Below, one piece after another: positions 8,003 through 17,368 of a stretch of DNA of 64,000 bases. The position numbers and the translations under genes were made by a program. The notes below the pieces were generated by a model. The model was given only the letters and a program-made list of their open reading frames with translations. It was not told the origin of the DNA and made no database searches. Origin of the DNA: JAAUUE01 sp943370025 (GTDB taxonomy: Bacteria > Cyanobacteriota > Cyanobacteriia > Cyanobacteriales > JAAUUE01); the NCBI GenBank assembly GCA_943370025.1, contig CALRPI020000001.1:62001-126000 (forward strand), given 5' to 3'. Positions within the stretch are counted from its first letter, which is position 1. Each line of letters starts with the position of its first letter.

Positions 8003-10648
8003 CTAACTTAGTGCTTCATTAACTGGGAAACGATCGAGCATTCTGATGGCAGCGATCGCATTATTTTGCAGACTAACCGCTGCATAGGGAACGTGGGGAA
8101 TTTGGGACAAAATATCTACTGTTCTACGGAGTAAACGCACCACGTCCCCTTCGTCCAGACTAGTATTACTGCACAACTCTATCCAAGATACGCCCAAAGC
8201 CCAATTTTGGATGATCCCTACTAGGTCAGATTCTAACCAGATCGGCAGGGACACTTTATAACGATTTTGGAGCTGAAATAGCTGGCGGCGGACATGACGC
8301 AGATTATACAAAGCCTCAAGGGTAGCTTCCGGTGGTGCATACTTCACCCAGGTATCGGGTCTAGGGGTTTCCGTGACTAGGGCAGCTAGGGCGGCAGCCA
8401 AATCTTGGGGTTCTAGATTATCTAGCTCTCCAGAGACGATCGCCAAACCTACCCATAGTTCATTGTCGCCCCGGATTGCTGAGGCTGCCAATCCCTTGGG
8501 GGTGGGGGTTAAATCTTGGAGACAGTCAGATTCTCGGAGAATTTCAATTAAGTTGAGAAAATCTTGCCAGTGCTGAGCCTGATATTTGCGGAACTTGGCT
8601 TGGCGATCGCTAATATCCGCCTGCAACTCACCTCGCCGTTTCTGGCGCTTAATCAGGTTCACGGGATCGCCATGGTGCTTCAGGGGATGCTCTTGGAGTT
8701 GGGTTTCTAGTTCTGTTACCTTGGCCAATTGTTCCTGTAGGTAGGGAGCCATTTCTAGGAGCAAATCCCCTTGGGGCAGTAAACGAGCGACTATTTCTGT
8801 CGTTTCATCCCCCTTCTTGGCTTGACCGGGCTTGAAGATGAGATCTTCTGGAGGCAGGATATTTGCTGTCTTCAGGGAGGTTTGGCTATCGATCTGGATC
8901 ACATCGGCGGCGGTGGCTACATACCAACGGTTGTTGGCTGCCAAACAGAGAATAATTGCTGGTTGCCCTCGCAGCAGAGTTTTCTGGATCAGGACAGCAG
9001 GCAGGGGTTGGGTGACGGGGATATGTTTACCCTTCAGGTAGAGGATAGTCCCCACGGAGGTGACTTCGAGATGGGTAGCGATCGCCTGCTGCCGCACTTC
9101 GGCTTCCTGTTGTTGCAATACTTTTAATAATCGCCGTTCTTCCTTGAGATGGGCAGCAATTTTTTCGTAGTCTGCCAACTGCCCTTGATCGATCGCCGCC
9201 AGTTGGATATCTAGTTTTGCCAGTTCCGCCGTCAATTCGGTGATGTATTGTTTTTGGGGCTTGAGATGTAGGGTGGCGAGGTATTGGGCAAAACTCTGTT
9301 CGACTAATGCCTTAGCTTCCGGCAAGGTATGGGTTTGCAAGAGGTTTAAGACCATCCCATAGCTGGGGGTAAATTGACTCACGAGGGGGTCGGCATCGGC
9401 GGTGGCTAGATAATATGCCTCTTTGATGCCTTCAAAGGGGGTTTGCAGCGTCACCACATTGCCGGTGGTATCCATGCCCCGCCGTCCGGCACGCCCCGCC
9501 ATTTGCAGAAATTCACTGGCGGTCAAGAGGCGGTGGCCGCGATCGGTTCTCTTAGAAAGCGTGGAAATTACCGTTGTTCGGGCGGGCATATTGATCCCGG
9601 CGGCGAGGGTTTCCGTGGCAAATACTACTTTGACTAATCCTAAGCCAAATAATTCTTCCACCAAGCCTTTCCAAGCTGGCAAAATTCCTGCATGGTGCGC
9701 TGCCACCCCTCGATATAGTTGCTCCACCTGCCCGGCTCGACCAGCATCGGGATTTTTGGCGAGGAAGGTATCGATGTGGGTTTTCAGGAGTTCCACCTCT
9801 TGAGGATTGACCAAACTCATGTTCACCACATCCTGCACCGCGCGATCGCAGCCCCGACGACTAAAAATAAAATAAATCGCTGGTAACAAATTCTTTTGTT
9901 GCAGTTGACTCAAGACAAAGGGAATACTGGGAGCCTCTGGACGACTTTCCCGCGACATGGGAGGTCGCTTGGCTTTTTTCTGCTTCAGGCTGGGGTTCAT
10001 GCCGCCTTTTTTCTTGTCTAGGAGGGGGAATACACCATTGACATTGCCAAAGTAAAACTCCAGTGGCACGGGGCGGAAGTTGGAATAGATGAGCTGGGTT
10101 TCTCCATGCACCGTGGCAATCCAATCGGTTAACTGATCGCTATTGGCAACGGTGGCTGAGAGGGCAACTAGCTGAATCTTTGGTGGACAGTAGATCACCG
10201 ATTCTTCCCAGACCGTGCCCCGTTGCTGGTCGTTCATGTAGTGGCACTCATCCAGCACCACCGCTTCCACCCCTGTCAGGGAAGTCCCTACCTGACCAAT
10301 GGGAGTCCCGTAGAGCATATTCCGAAATATTTCCGTCGTCATCACCAAGATCGGCGCATCCCGATTCACCGAGGTATCTCCCGTCAGCAACCCCACATTT
10401 TCTGTACCAAACTGCTGGCGAAAATCCCGCAGTTTCTGGTTGGACAAAGCCTTCAACGGCGTAGTATAAAAAATCCTGCCTCCCCTCGCCAACGCCCGAT
10501 GGATCGTATATTCCCCGATCAGCGTCTTGCCAGAACCCGTAGGCGCGCAAACCACCACGGATTTGCCAGCATCGAGGGCGGCGATCGCCTGTAATTGAAA
10601 CTCGTCAAGATCAAAGGGGAAAATGGTAGCAAGGTTGAGGTTCGTCAT
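8003..10648 (-). CDS. Ski2/Mtr4-like DEAD/DEAH-box RNA helicase
   Basis: An 881-residue superfamily 2 helicase. The Q-like region and Walker A (APTGSGKT) lie near residue 35. Motif Ia (TTPLKALSNQK), motif II as DECH, motif III (SAT), motif V (ATETLAAGINMPARTT) and motif VI (QMAGRAGRRG) follow in order. The C-terminal third (about 700-881) matches the DSHCT domain of Ski2/Mtr4 proteins. Eukaryotic relatives feed RNA to the exosome; in cyanobacteria a role in RNA turnover is likely but unproven. Its ATG overlaps the TAA of ylqF by one base (TAATG), so translational coupling is expected. Confidence 0.92.
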   Translation of the reverse strand: MTNLNLATIFPFDLDEFQLQAIAALDAGKSVVVCAPTGSGKTLIGEYTIHRALARGGRIFYTTPLKALSNQKLRDFRQQFGTENVGLLTGDTSVNRDAPILVMTTEIFRNMLYGTPIGQVGTSLTGVEAVVLDECHYMNDQQRGTVWEESVIYCPPKIQLVALSATVANSDQLTDWIATVHGETQLIYSNFRPVPLEFYFGNVNGVFPLLDKKKGGMNPSLKQKKAKRPPMSRESRPEAPSIPFVLSQLQQKNLLPAIYFIFSRRGCDRAVQDVVNMSLVNPQEVELLKTHIDTFLAKNPDAGRAGQVEQLYRGVAAHHAGILPAWKGLVEELFGLGLVKVVFATETLAAGINMPARTTVISTLSKRTDRGHRLLTASEFLQMAGRAGRRGMDTTGNVVTLQTPFEGIKEAYYLATADADPLVSQFTPSYGMVLNLLQTHTLPEAKALVEQSFAQYLATLHLKPQKQYITELTAELAKLDIQLAAIDQGQLADYEKIAAHLKEERRLLKVLQQQEAEVRQQAIATHLEVTSVGTILYLKGKHIPVTQPLPAVLIQKTLLRGQPAIILCLAANNRWYVATAADVIQIDSQTSLKTANILPPEDLIFKPGQAKKGDETTEIVARLLPQGDLLLEMAPYLQEQLAKVTELETQLQEHPLKHHGDPVNLIKRQKRRGELQADISDRQAKFRKYQAQHWQDFLNLIEILRESDCLQDLTPTPKGLAASAIRGDNELWVGLAIVSGELDNLEPQDLAAALAALVTETPRPDTWVKYAPPEATLEALYNLRHVRRQLFQLQNRYKVSLPIWLESDLVGIIQNWALGVSWIELCSNTSLDEGDVVRLLRRTVDILSQIPHVPYAAVSLQNNAIAAIRMLDRFPVNEALS

Positions 10649-11493
10649 TATTCAAAAGGTGGTAGTTCTAGTGGAATTGCCCCTAGAATCCCTTTACGGA
10701 AATCGTTGAGGATTTGTCTGGCAGCACGTTCGGTATCGCCTTTGCAGCGCTGCTCGGCTACGGCAAGGAGATAGTCATCCCCACTGCCAAGGTGGGGATC
10801 TAGACGATACCGTGATTGTAACGCAGCACCATAATCTAGGTCTTGAATAATTTCCACTAGGGCGACAGCAATGCGTTGCCAATCGTAGGCGGCTTCCCCA
10901 ATATCATCACAAATAGCCAGCTTAATGGCGGCGGCTTGGTCATTTAGTTTGGCAGGAATTACTCCCGGAGCATCGAGGAGTTCGATCGCCTCAGAGATGC
11001 GAATCCACCGAAGTTGTTTCGTTACTCCCGGTCTTCTGGCACTTTCTACCACCCGTTTGCCAATCAACCGATTAATCAAAGCCGATTTGCCCACATTCGG
11101 GAAGCCAATTACCACTGCTCGCACCGGGCGGGGCAACATATCTCGATCGATCCGCCGCTGATTCATCTCAGAACCAGCATTCTGGGTTGCCTGCAACAAT
11201 TCCCGGATGCCCTTACCGTGTTGGGCATCGGTGAAATAGGGAATATCGCCTTTGTAGCGAAACCAGTTGCGCCAGAGTTCTCGAACTCCGGCATCCACCA
11301 TGTCTAATCTATTCAGGACTAGGACTTTAGCCTTTGTCCCCACCCATTCAGGAATCTGGGGATGGTAGGCAGATAAGGGAATCCGCGCATCCCGAACTTC
11401 CAAAATTACATCAACCCGTTTCAACTGTTCCTTGAGGGCTTTTTCGGCTTTGGCAATATGACCGGGATACCACTGGATTGGTGGGGTAGTCAT
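10648..11493 (-). CDS. ylqF: Ribosome biogenesis GTPase YlqF/RbgA
   Basis: A 281-residue circularly permuted GTPase. The G4 motif (NRLD, near residue 60) precedes the P-loop G1 (GFPNVGKS) and G3 (DAPG), the order that defines this family. The N-terminus IQWYPGHIAKAEK is the family signature. RbgA acts in late assembly of the 50S subunit. The gene is the middle member of an overlapping set: its ATG overlaps the stop of the upstream nuclease gene (ATGA) and its stop overlaps the helicase start (TAATG). The pairing with an RNA helicase fits a role in RNA or ribosome maturation. Confidence 0.95.
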   Translation of the reverse strand: MTTPPIQWYPGHIAKAEKALKEQLKRVDVILEVRDARIPLSAYHPQIPEWVGTKAKVLVLNRLDMVDAGVRELWRNWFRYKGDIPYFTDAQHGKGIRELLQATQNAGSEMNQRRIDRDMLPRPVRAVVIGFPNVGKSALINRLIGKRVVESARRPGVTKQLRWIRISEAIELLDAPGVIPAKLNDQAAAIKLAICDDIGEAAYDWQRIAVALVEIIQDLDYGAALQSRYRLDPHLGSGDDYLLAVAEQRCKGDTERAARQILNDFRKGILGAIPLELPPFE

Positions 11494-12302
11494 GCTCTAC
11501 CGCCCTCCTGACCCCTTTGACTAGTCACAACATCTAAATCAATTTCCAAAATTTGGGCAACTTGTATTGCTGACAAACCTGCTGCCAACAACTTTGGCAA
11601 CAGTTCTAACTTGCCTTCTAGCTTCCCTTCTAGCTTCCCTTCCAACTTTCCTTCTACTTTTGCCTCTTGATAAACCTTGGTTTGTTTCAAGTCACTTAAG
11701 CTAAACATGGTTTCAATTTCCTCCCGGCTCAGATTTGTAAATTTGTACACCAATACGGTTTCGATCAAATCCAGGATTTTTCTCCCTTGGATAGGATCAG
11801 GGATTTCTTCTCGTACTTGTTGTAATAGCCTTGGAGTTTTCTTGACTGCCTCTTCTTGACTATCTACTACCAATTGTACTATTCCTAAACTAATTGGTAA
11901 ATCTTGGTTAGCCCCTAGTTCCTCTAGATAAACTACTCGAAGTTTGGGTTGGAGTTCTACATACTGAATAGATAATCCGGGGTCAAGGCTACGGGTGGCA
12001 AAAATGGCAACAGCGCACCAGTTATTCTCGGTTTGATATTGTCCTAAGTAGGGAAATATTTCCGCAAATAATCGTCTATAGAAATCTGGTTTGGGTTGAA
12101 ACTGGACTTCTACAAAATAAATAATTTCTGTAGCACTTTCTCCATGAGGAATAAATATTCCATCAAATCTCCGAGCTAATTCTTTAATCTCCCTTGAGGA
12201 AAATTCATAGTTTATTGCCGTATCTGGAGATATCCCTATTAATTGAAATAGCAGGGTAGGAAATAATTGAAATAGGCTATAGAAAATAGTATCTGTTTTC
12301 AT
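11490..12302 (-). CDS. Rpn-family / DUF2887-type nuclease-like protein
   Basis: Begins MKTDTIFYSLFQLFPTLLF, the typical start of the cyanobacterial Rpn/DUF2887 proteins (PD-(D/E)XK fold, related to recombination-promoting nucleases). Conserved FDGIFIP and FVEVQFQPK carry the Asp and E-x-Q acidic motif. The frame can open at a TTG at 12308, but the ATG at 12302 gives the family's normal N-terminus. Near the C-terminus a run of the unit EGKL is repeated about four times, encoded by a 12-base tandem repeat, before a helix-turn-helix-like tail. It overlaps ylqF by four bases and so heads this translation-coupled set. Activity here is untested. Confidence 0.85.
   Translation of the reverse strand: MKTDTIFYSLFQLFPTLLFQLIGISPDTAINYEFSSREIKELARRFDGIFIPHGESATEIIYFVEVQFQPKPDFYRRLFAEIFPYLGQYQTENNWCAVAIFATRSLDPGLSIQYVELQPKLRVVYLEELGANQDLPISLGIVQLVVDSQEEAVKKTPRLLQQVREEIPDPIQGRKILDLIETVLVYKFTNLSREEIETMFSLSDLKQTKVYQEAKVEGKLEGKLEGKLEGKLELLPKLLAAGLSAIQVAQILEIDLDVVTSQRGQEGGRA
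11609..11662. repeat. 12-bp coding tandem repeat
   Basis: About four imperfect copies of a 12-base unit (CTTCCCTTCTAG on the plus strand) lie inside the Rpn-like gene and encode repeated EGKL. The repeat is in multiples of three, so copy-number change would keep the frame. Similar linker repeats are common in this protein family. Confidence 0.8.
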
Positions 12303-12456
12303 GATCAATTAATCTTGCGTCTATTCTGGACACCTGAAGCTGTGGGTACAAGATTGTTAGTACTAAGTTCTGTTTATATCCTGATTATGATGGTATCAGT
12401 ATTTTCTGTACAATTGCACTATAATTCTCCAAAACTTATCCTCTGAGAATCTGACT

Positions 12457-13269
12457 ATGGCTACTACCATTTCCCCCCAGCCCGATAGGTTAACAAAGAA
12501 ATTAGAAATTGTCTGGGAAACTTTACCCCCAGATTTTGTTTTACCCGATGATCCTGTGGATAATATTGCTCAACCATTGTTAGCCCTTGCTCTGCGAGAG
12601 GCACTAGAAATTGCTGGTTTGATTGTTTCAACTATGCTCATTGGTACGGATTTTGGTATTTGTACTAAGGTCAATGGGCAGACAGTGGTGAAAGCTCCCG
12701 ATTGGGTTTATGTGCCTAGGGTGATCACCGTGATGGACGATCGCCGCAGCTACACCCCTTACACCGAAGGGGATCTCCCCGCCCTAGTCATGGAATTTCT
12801 CTCGGATACCGATGGCACCGAGTATTCCACCAGACCTATCTATCCCTACGGCAAATGGTATTTCTATGAACAGATTCTCCAAGTCCCCAATTATGTAATT
12901 TTCGATCCCTACCAAGGATCCCTAGAGTTTTATGAATTAGTTGATGGGCAGTACGAAGCTGCCCAACCCACAACTGATCTATTACCAGAAAGCTACCATC
13001 AAAGCTACTGGGTGGAATCTCTGCAACTCTTTCTAGGAGTCTGGCAGGGAACCAAAGCAGAACGGACTGGATATTGGCTCCGTTGGTGGGATGGGTCGGG
13101 GAATTTACTTGGGTGGGGGAAAGAAAAACTAGATCAAGAACAGATATCCAAAGCCCAACTCCAACAACAGGTATTCGCTGCCCAGCAACAAACACTAGCG
13201 GCTGAGCAACGGGCTAATCAACTGGCTGAAAGGTTGAGAGCCTTAGGGATTGACCCAGAAGATATCTAG
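12457..13269 (+). CDS. Uma2-family (DUF820) nuclease-like protein
   Basis: A 270-residue member of the Uma2 family, a PD-(D/E)XK restriction-endonuclease fold greatly expanded in cyanobacteria. The core includes VKAPDWVYVP (conserved Asp), PALVMEFLS (the E position of the motif), and KWYFYEQI with IPNYVIFDP-like strands (VPNYVIFDP). The last 45 residues are a Gln/Ala-rich coiled coil ending in RALGIDPED, typical of the family. It is transcribed away from the Rpn-like gene. Its biological role is unknown; it may be of mobile origin. Confidence 0.9.
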   Translation: MATTISPQPDRLTKKLEIVWETLPPDFVLPDDPVDNIAQPLLALALREALEIAGLIVSTMLIGTDFGICTKVNGQTVVKAPDWVYVPRVITVMDDRRSYTPYTEGDLPALVMEFLSDTDGTEYSTRPIYPYGKWYFYEQILQVPNYVIFDPYQGSLEFYELVDGQYEAAQPTTDLLPESYHQSYWVESLQLFLGVWQGTKAERTGYWLRWWDGSGNLLGWGKEKLDQEQISKAQLQQQVFAAQQQTLAAEQRANQLAERLRALGIDPEDI

Positions 13270-13316
13270 TAGTTTGTGGGTAAGCAGCAACAGTCGTCCC
13301 CCTAAAAAAACAAACC

Positions 13317-13425
13317 TACAGCAGTTTGAGAGTGGGCTGAGCGGAGTCGAAGCCCACTCTCAAACCTAACATTAATAGGACTTTCAATATTTGTGGTGTG
13401 TCTCATTTGAACGCAAAGTGCTGTA
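13317..13425. mobile_element. MITE-like element, family 1 (copy A)
   Basis: A 109-bp element with near-perfect 12-bp terminal inverted repeats (TACAGCAGTTTG and its partner reading TACAGCACTTTG on the other strand). An internal hairpin starts GTTTGAGAGTGGG. The right part (from about 13373) is nearly identical in the copies at 30055 and 49265. The hairpin loop holds the dispersed GAGCGGAGTCGAAG motif. It contains no coding capacity. Confidence 0.8.
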
Positions 13426-13467
13426 ATTTAGGAGAATTGATCCAGAACAGATTTAAAATACCTAGCT

Positions 13468-15069
13468 ATGCAGATTACACAGAAAAATCTTCCTAGAGAT
13501 GATGCTTACCCTTGGTTTTGGATCCTGACCATTGCAGCTCTATTTATTTACCTAGTTGCCCTAGGGAATGTTCCCCTCCGGGATTGGGATGAGGGAACTT
13601 ACGCCATTATTTCGAGGGAAATGTACCGCAGCCAAAACTGGGTTTATCCCACCGCCCACGGCTCACCATTCCTAGAAAAGCCGCCGTTGGTGTATTGGCT
13701 AATTGCCCTGAGCTATTATTTGGGCGGGGTGAGTGAATGGACGACAAGATTGCCTTTGGCGATCGCCTCAGCCCTCGCAGTTCCCCTAGTTTATGATATT
13801 GGCAAAAAAATCTTTGGCCAACAACTACCCGCCATCTTTAGTGCCGTAGTTTATCTGACCCTCTTACCCGTGGTGCGTCATGGGCGTTTGGCGATGCACG
13901 ATGGGATTTCGGTCACTTGTTTTTTGTTTGCCCTTTGGTGTTTGTTGAAGGGAGAAAAACGGCGGTGGTATTGGCTGGGCTTTGGGTTGGGGATGGGGTT
14001 ATTAACCTTGAGTAAGGGGATTTTAGTGTTGCTGCTGGGGGCGATCGCCCTAGGGTTCCTGATCCTGGATCAACGCCGAGATGTTTTTAAGTCTTTCTAT
14101 TTTTGGCTGGGCATAATCTTGGCTTTCATCCCCGTAACTGCATGGTACACAGCGCAGATTCAAGCCTATGGTCAGGCTTTTATTCAAGTAAATTTTCTGA
14201 ATCAATCCTTTGATCGCGTCTCCCAAGTTGTCCACAGCAATACGGGACCTCCTTGGTACTACCTACTAGAAATTATTAAATACTCCATGCCGTGGTTATT
14301 ATTTCTGCCGGGAGGACTTTACCTCGCTTGGCAACAGCGATGGCGGAGTTGGGGTTGCTTAGTCTTGGTGGGTATGGGAGGATACCTATTGCCCATTTCC
14401 TTGATGGGGACAAAATTACCTTGGTATGTGATTCCGGTGTATCCCTTTGTGGCGTGGGCAGTGGGAGCGCAGTTGGCAGAACTGTGGCATAGTCAACGCT
14501 GGGGTAACCAAGGGAATAAAAAAACGAGTTGGAAAATTCTCTTGGGAGTTTTTGGTCTGCTGACGGTGTCAGGAGTGGGGGGCTTGGGATATTTTCTGGC
14601 GGTCGATCGCCAATTTATCCTGATCCTGATGGCGATCATTGTCATCTTAACTATGGGGGGAGTTACAGCTTATCTTCGGCTGCGGGACAAAAAATATTTA
14701 ATGTGTCTGGCTAGTGGAATGTACTTATCATTGGTAATGTTAATGTGTTCTCAGTCGTGGCTTTGGGAACTCAATGAAACCTTCCCCGTCACCCCCGTAG
14801 CGGCTCTAGTCCGAGCCAATACCCCACCGGGAGCAGCGGTTTATACATCTTTCCCCTACCACCGTCCTAGTTTAAGTTTTTATTGCGATCGACAAATTCC
14901 CCCCAAGGACATTAACACTCTCACGCAACTGTGGTCAGCATCTCAACCCTATCTCCTCCTCGATCGACCAGCCCTAGAAAAAATCAAGGAAAAAATCCAA
15001 ATATCCAATAACCAGGTTCTGGGGACAGCCGAGGGGTTTACCCTCATCGGGAGAACACCTAAACAGTGA
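13468..15069 (+). CDS. Glycosyltransferase family 39 (ArnT/PMT-like), membrane
   Basis: A 533-residue polytopic membrane protein with about 11-12 hydrophobic segments. The first periplasmic loop carries RDWDEGTYA, the Asp-Glu pair conserved in GT39/ArnT-type transferases. The loop continues with FLEKPPLVYWL, also typical. Such enzymes transfer a sugar from a polyprenyl-phosphate donor to lipid or protein on the outer face of the cytoplasmic membrane; the substrate here is unknown. The stop codon lies inside a heptamer repeat tract that separates it from yvcK. Confidence 0.9.
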   Translation: MQITQKNLPRDDAYPWFWILTIAALFIYLVALGNVPLRDWDEGTYAIISREMYRSQNWVYPTAHGSPFLEKPPLVYWLIALSYYLGGVSEWTTRLPLAIASALAVPLVYDIGKKIFGQQLPAIFSAVVYLTLLPVVRHGRLAMHDGISVTCFLFALWCLLKGEKRRWYWLGFGLGMGLLTLSKGILVLLLGAIALGFLILDQRRDVFKSFYFWLGIILAFIPVTAWYTAQIQAYGQAFIQVNFLNQSFDRVSQVVHSNTGPPWYYLLEIIKYSMPWLLFLPGGLYLAWQQRWRSWGCLVLVGMGGYLLPISLMGTKLPWYVIPVYPFVAWAVGAQLAELWHSQRWGNQGNKKTSWKILLGVFGLLTVSGVGGLGYFLAVDRQFILILMAIIVILTMGGVTAYLRLRDKKYLMCLASGMYLSLVMLMCSQSWLWELNETFPVTPVAALVRANTPPGAAVYTSFPYHRPSLSFYCDRQIPPKDINTLTQLWSASQPYLLLDRPALEKIKEKIQISNNQVLGTAEGFTLIGRTPKQ

Positions 15070-15135
15070 ACAGTAAACAGTAAACAGTGAACACGATTAA
15101 CTGGTAACTGATAACTGATAACTGATAACTGATAA
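15061..15135. repeat. Heptamer short tandem repeats (AACAGTG / AACTGAT)
   Basis: About four AACAGTR units followed by four to five AACTGAT units fill the gap between the GT39 gene and yvcK. The first unit includes the GT39 stop codon. Seven-base tandem repeats of this kind are known from filamentous cyanobacteria. A related tract lies at 38142-38346. Confidence 0.9.
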
Positions 15136-15142
15136 TACGCCT

Positions 15143-16537
15143 ATGAAAACCTCGCCTAGAGACAAAGTTGAAGACCGCACTACTACTAAGGTTGAGAGTA
15201 ACCGGAAGTCTCAACAGATGGTGAATCGATGGTTTAAGTGGTTAGCTCCGGGTTTGTTAGTGAAGCGATGGCTTTTGCTCAGTGCTGTGGGAGTGGTGCT
15301 AACCAGTTTGGGCTTGGCGATCTGGGTAAGATTAACTCCCGTATTTTACTTAATGCAGGTGGCGGGTAGTTCTGTAGAGTGGTTAGCCACGATTATGCCC
15401 CGGAATGTTTCGGGTCCTTTGGTGATTATCTTAGGTATATTTTTTGTGTTTTTGGGGCAGACTCGATCGCTAGAGGCGATTACCGATGTCCTCAAGCCGG
15501 ATAAAGATGATGAGTTGGTGGATCTATTAATTACCCATCGCCGGTTGAAACGAGGTCCGAAAATAGTGGCGATCGGCGGCGGTACGGGCTTATCCACGCT
15601 GCTACGGGGACTGAAAAACTACAGTGCCAATATTACTGCCATTGTCACGGTGGCGGATGATGGGGGTTCTTCGGGCAGGCTGCGGAAGGATTTTGGGGTG
15701 TTGCCGCCGGGGGATATTCGCAATTGTTTGGCAGCACTGGCGGATCAAGAAAAATTACTCACAGAGTTGTTTCAGTACCGATTTGTCAATGGGAATGGCT
15801 TGACTGGGCATAGTTTTGGCAATTTGTTCCTGACAGCCATGACGGATATTACTGGGGATCTGGAGCAGGCGATCGCCGCTAGTTCCGAAGTTTTGGCAGT
15901 GCGGGGGAAAGTTTTACCAGCTACTCTGACAGATGTGCGTCTCTGGGCAGAACTAGCGGATGGCAGACGCATTGAAGGAGAATCAAATATTACGGCAGCC
16001 AATGGCAAAATCGTCAAAATTGGCTGTTATCCCGAACATCCCGTAGCCTTACCCGCAGTAGTCCAGGCAATTCAAGAAGCTGACTACATTGTCATTGGTC
16101 CCGGCAGTTTATATACCAGTGTGATTCCTAATTTATTAGTGCCAGAAATTCGGGAGGCGATCCTGCTGCGGACAACCAATGAGAATCCCGCCCGGAATGT
16201 GCCGAGCATTTATGTCTGCAACATCATGACCCAACCGGGGGAAACCGATGGTTATTCGGTGGCAGACCATATTCGGGCGATCGATCAGGCTTGTGGGGAA
16301 AAACTTTTCAATGCTGTCCTTGTCCACAAAAGAGTCCCTTCAGCTCGGACATTAATCCACTATGCCCAAGAACAATCCCATCCGGTGTTTCTCGATCGAG
16401 AGGATGTCTCCAATTTAGGACGGCGAATTGTTTTGGCTAATATCATGGATGAAGATGTGGACACTGCCCTAGTCCGTCACAATCATCACAAGTTAGCCCG
16501 AACTCTGATCCGTTGGTACAGCGCCCATAGTAAATAA
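15143..16537 (+). CDS. yvcK: YvcK/CofD-like protein (gluconeogenesis factor family)
   Basis: A 464-residue protein. Residues about 35-115 form two to three membrane helices, an N-terminal addition seen in cyanobacterial members. The YvcK core starts near residue 140 with VAIGGGTGLSTLLRGLK, followed by TVADDGGSSGRLR and PPGDIRNCLAALAD, the nucleotide-sugar/CofD-like binding signature. GPGSLYTSVIPNLL and YVCNIMTQPGETDGY also match the family. In Bacillus YvcK is needed for growth on gluconeogenic substrates and for cell shape; the cyanobacterial role is not established. It follows GT39 on the same strand. Confidence 0.93.
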   Translation: MKTSPRDKVEDRTTTKVESNRKSQQMVNRWFKWLAPGLLVKRWLLLSAVGVVLTSLGLAIWVRLTPVFYLMQVAGSSVEWLATIMPRNVSGPLVIILGIFFVFLGQTRSLEAITDVLKPDKDDELVDLLITHRRLKRGPKIVAIGGGTGLSTLLRGLKNYSANITAIVTVADDGGSSGRLRKDFGVLPPGDIRNCLAALADQEKLLTELFQYRFVNGNGLTGHSFGNLFLTAMTDITGDLEQAIAASSEVLAVRGKVLPATLTDVRLWAELADGRRIEGESNITAANGKIVKIGCYPEHPVALPAVVQAIQEADYIVIGPGSLYTSVIPNLLVPEIREAILLRTTNENPARNVPSIYVCNIMTQPGETDGYSVADHIRAIDQACGEKLFNAVLVHKRVPSARTLIHYAQEQSHPVFLDREDVSNLGRRIVLANIMDEDVDTALVRHNHHKLARTLIRWYSAHSK

Positions 16538-16574
16538 TGAGCCGATACAATTCAGCAAATTTTTATAGTTCAGA

Positions 16575-16922
16575 TCATGAAGCTAAATCTGTTATTCCAT
16601 AGCCAGTATAAGGACGCTTATAGGGGGGATGCAATCCGAAAATAATATCTTCTTTGGAAACTCCCATTTCTACTAGTTTCTGGGCAATGTCTACTTCAGT
16701 CATATTGCGCTGAATCCAGATTTTATCTTCTTTGATATCTAGATGCATAAAACAATTATGAATGCGCTGCAATCCTTGCCAACCGACATCTAATAATAAA
16801 TAGCGATCGCTTTCTCGATCAAAAATCAATTGGATCTCGATATCTGGATTTACTGAGTCCTTTTTAGCTTCTGTGGTTAATAATTGACAAACACATTGGC
16901 GGTAATAAGCTAACTTTTCCAT
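16575..16922 (-). CDS. xisI: XisI family protein
   Basis: A 115-residue XisI, named after the fdxN-element excision controlling factor of heterocystous cyanobacteria. Family features are the start MEKLAYYRQCVCQLL, the WQGLQRIHNCFMHLDIK core and the C-terminal HPPYKRPYTGYG. It overlaps xisH by 13 bases. XisH/XisI pairs are abundant even in species with no fdxN element, so a direct role in excision here is not implied. No recombinase (XisF) was seen in the window. Confidence 0.95.
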   Translation of the reverse strand: MEKLAYYRQCVCQLLTTEAKKDSVNPDIEIQLIFDRESDRYLLLDVGWQGLQRIHNCFMHLDIKEDKIWIQRNMTEVDIAQKLVEMGVSKEDIIFGLHPPYKRPYTGYGITDLAS

Positions 16923-17326
16923 TCTGTGATTACCTCCTGTTGGGGTTCATAGATAATTAATTTTAGCTGATAATTTTTAACCGATTCCTGCACAAATCGT
17001 TCTTGAAAAAAAGAATCAAATGTATCTAATGGCACAGCCAAATATAATATTCGCTCCGGGTCTGTCATTTCCAAGGCAAGACGATAGTTGAGAAATTGCC
17101 CCAAGGCGGCATGAAAGTCTGTCAGTGTGGAATTACTCAGAAAACTTTTAATTTCAATGGCAATCTTACGTTCTGCTTTTTCGGCTGCTAAGATTTTGTC
17201 TGCACCTAAATCAATTTCAAATTTTACTTTATCAATTTTAATGACTAGAGGATCTGCGGTAATTTTCCACTGGTCTTTTATTAGTGCTTGTCTAACAGCC
17301 TCATGGAATAAATCTTTTGCCGCCAT
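16910..17326 (-). CDS. xisH: XisH family protein (nuclease-fold)
   Basis: A 138-residue XisH, first of the two-gene pair. It starts MAAKDLFHEAVRQALIKDQW, typical of the family. A PD-(D/E)XK-like core is visible: the Asp of EIDLGADK followed by IAIEIKSF (E-x-K) and a helix with Gln (HAALGQFLNY). The family is thought to pair with XisI; its biochemical activity is not known with certainty. The overlap with xisI suggests a single translationally coupled unit. Confidence 0.95.
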   Translation of the reverse strand: MAAKDLFHEAVRQALIKDQWKITADPLVIKIDKVKFEIDLGADKILAAEKAERKIAIEIKSFLSNSTLTDFHAALGQFLNYRLALEMTDPERILYLAVPLDTFDSFFQERFVQESVKNYQLKLIIYEPQQEVITEWKS

Positions 17327-17368
17327 TACTTGTTCCTTTATTTTCTAGTTTAACTACTAGGGCAAAGT

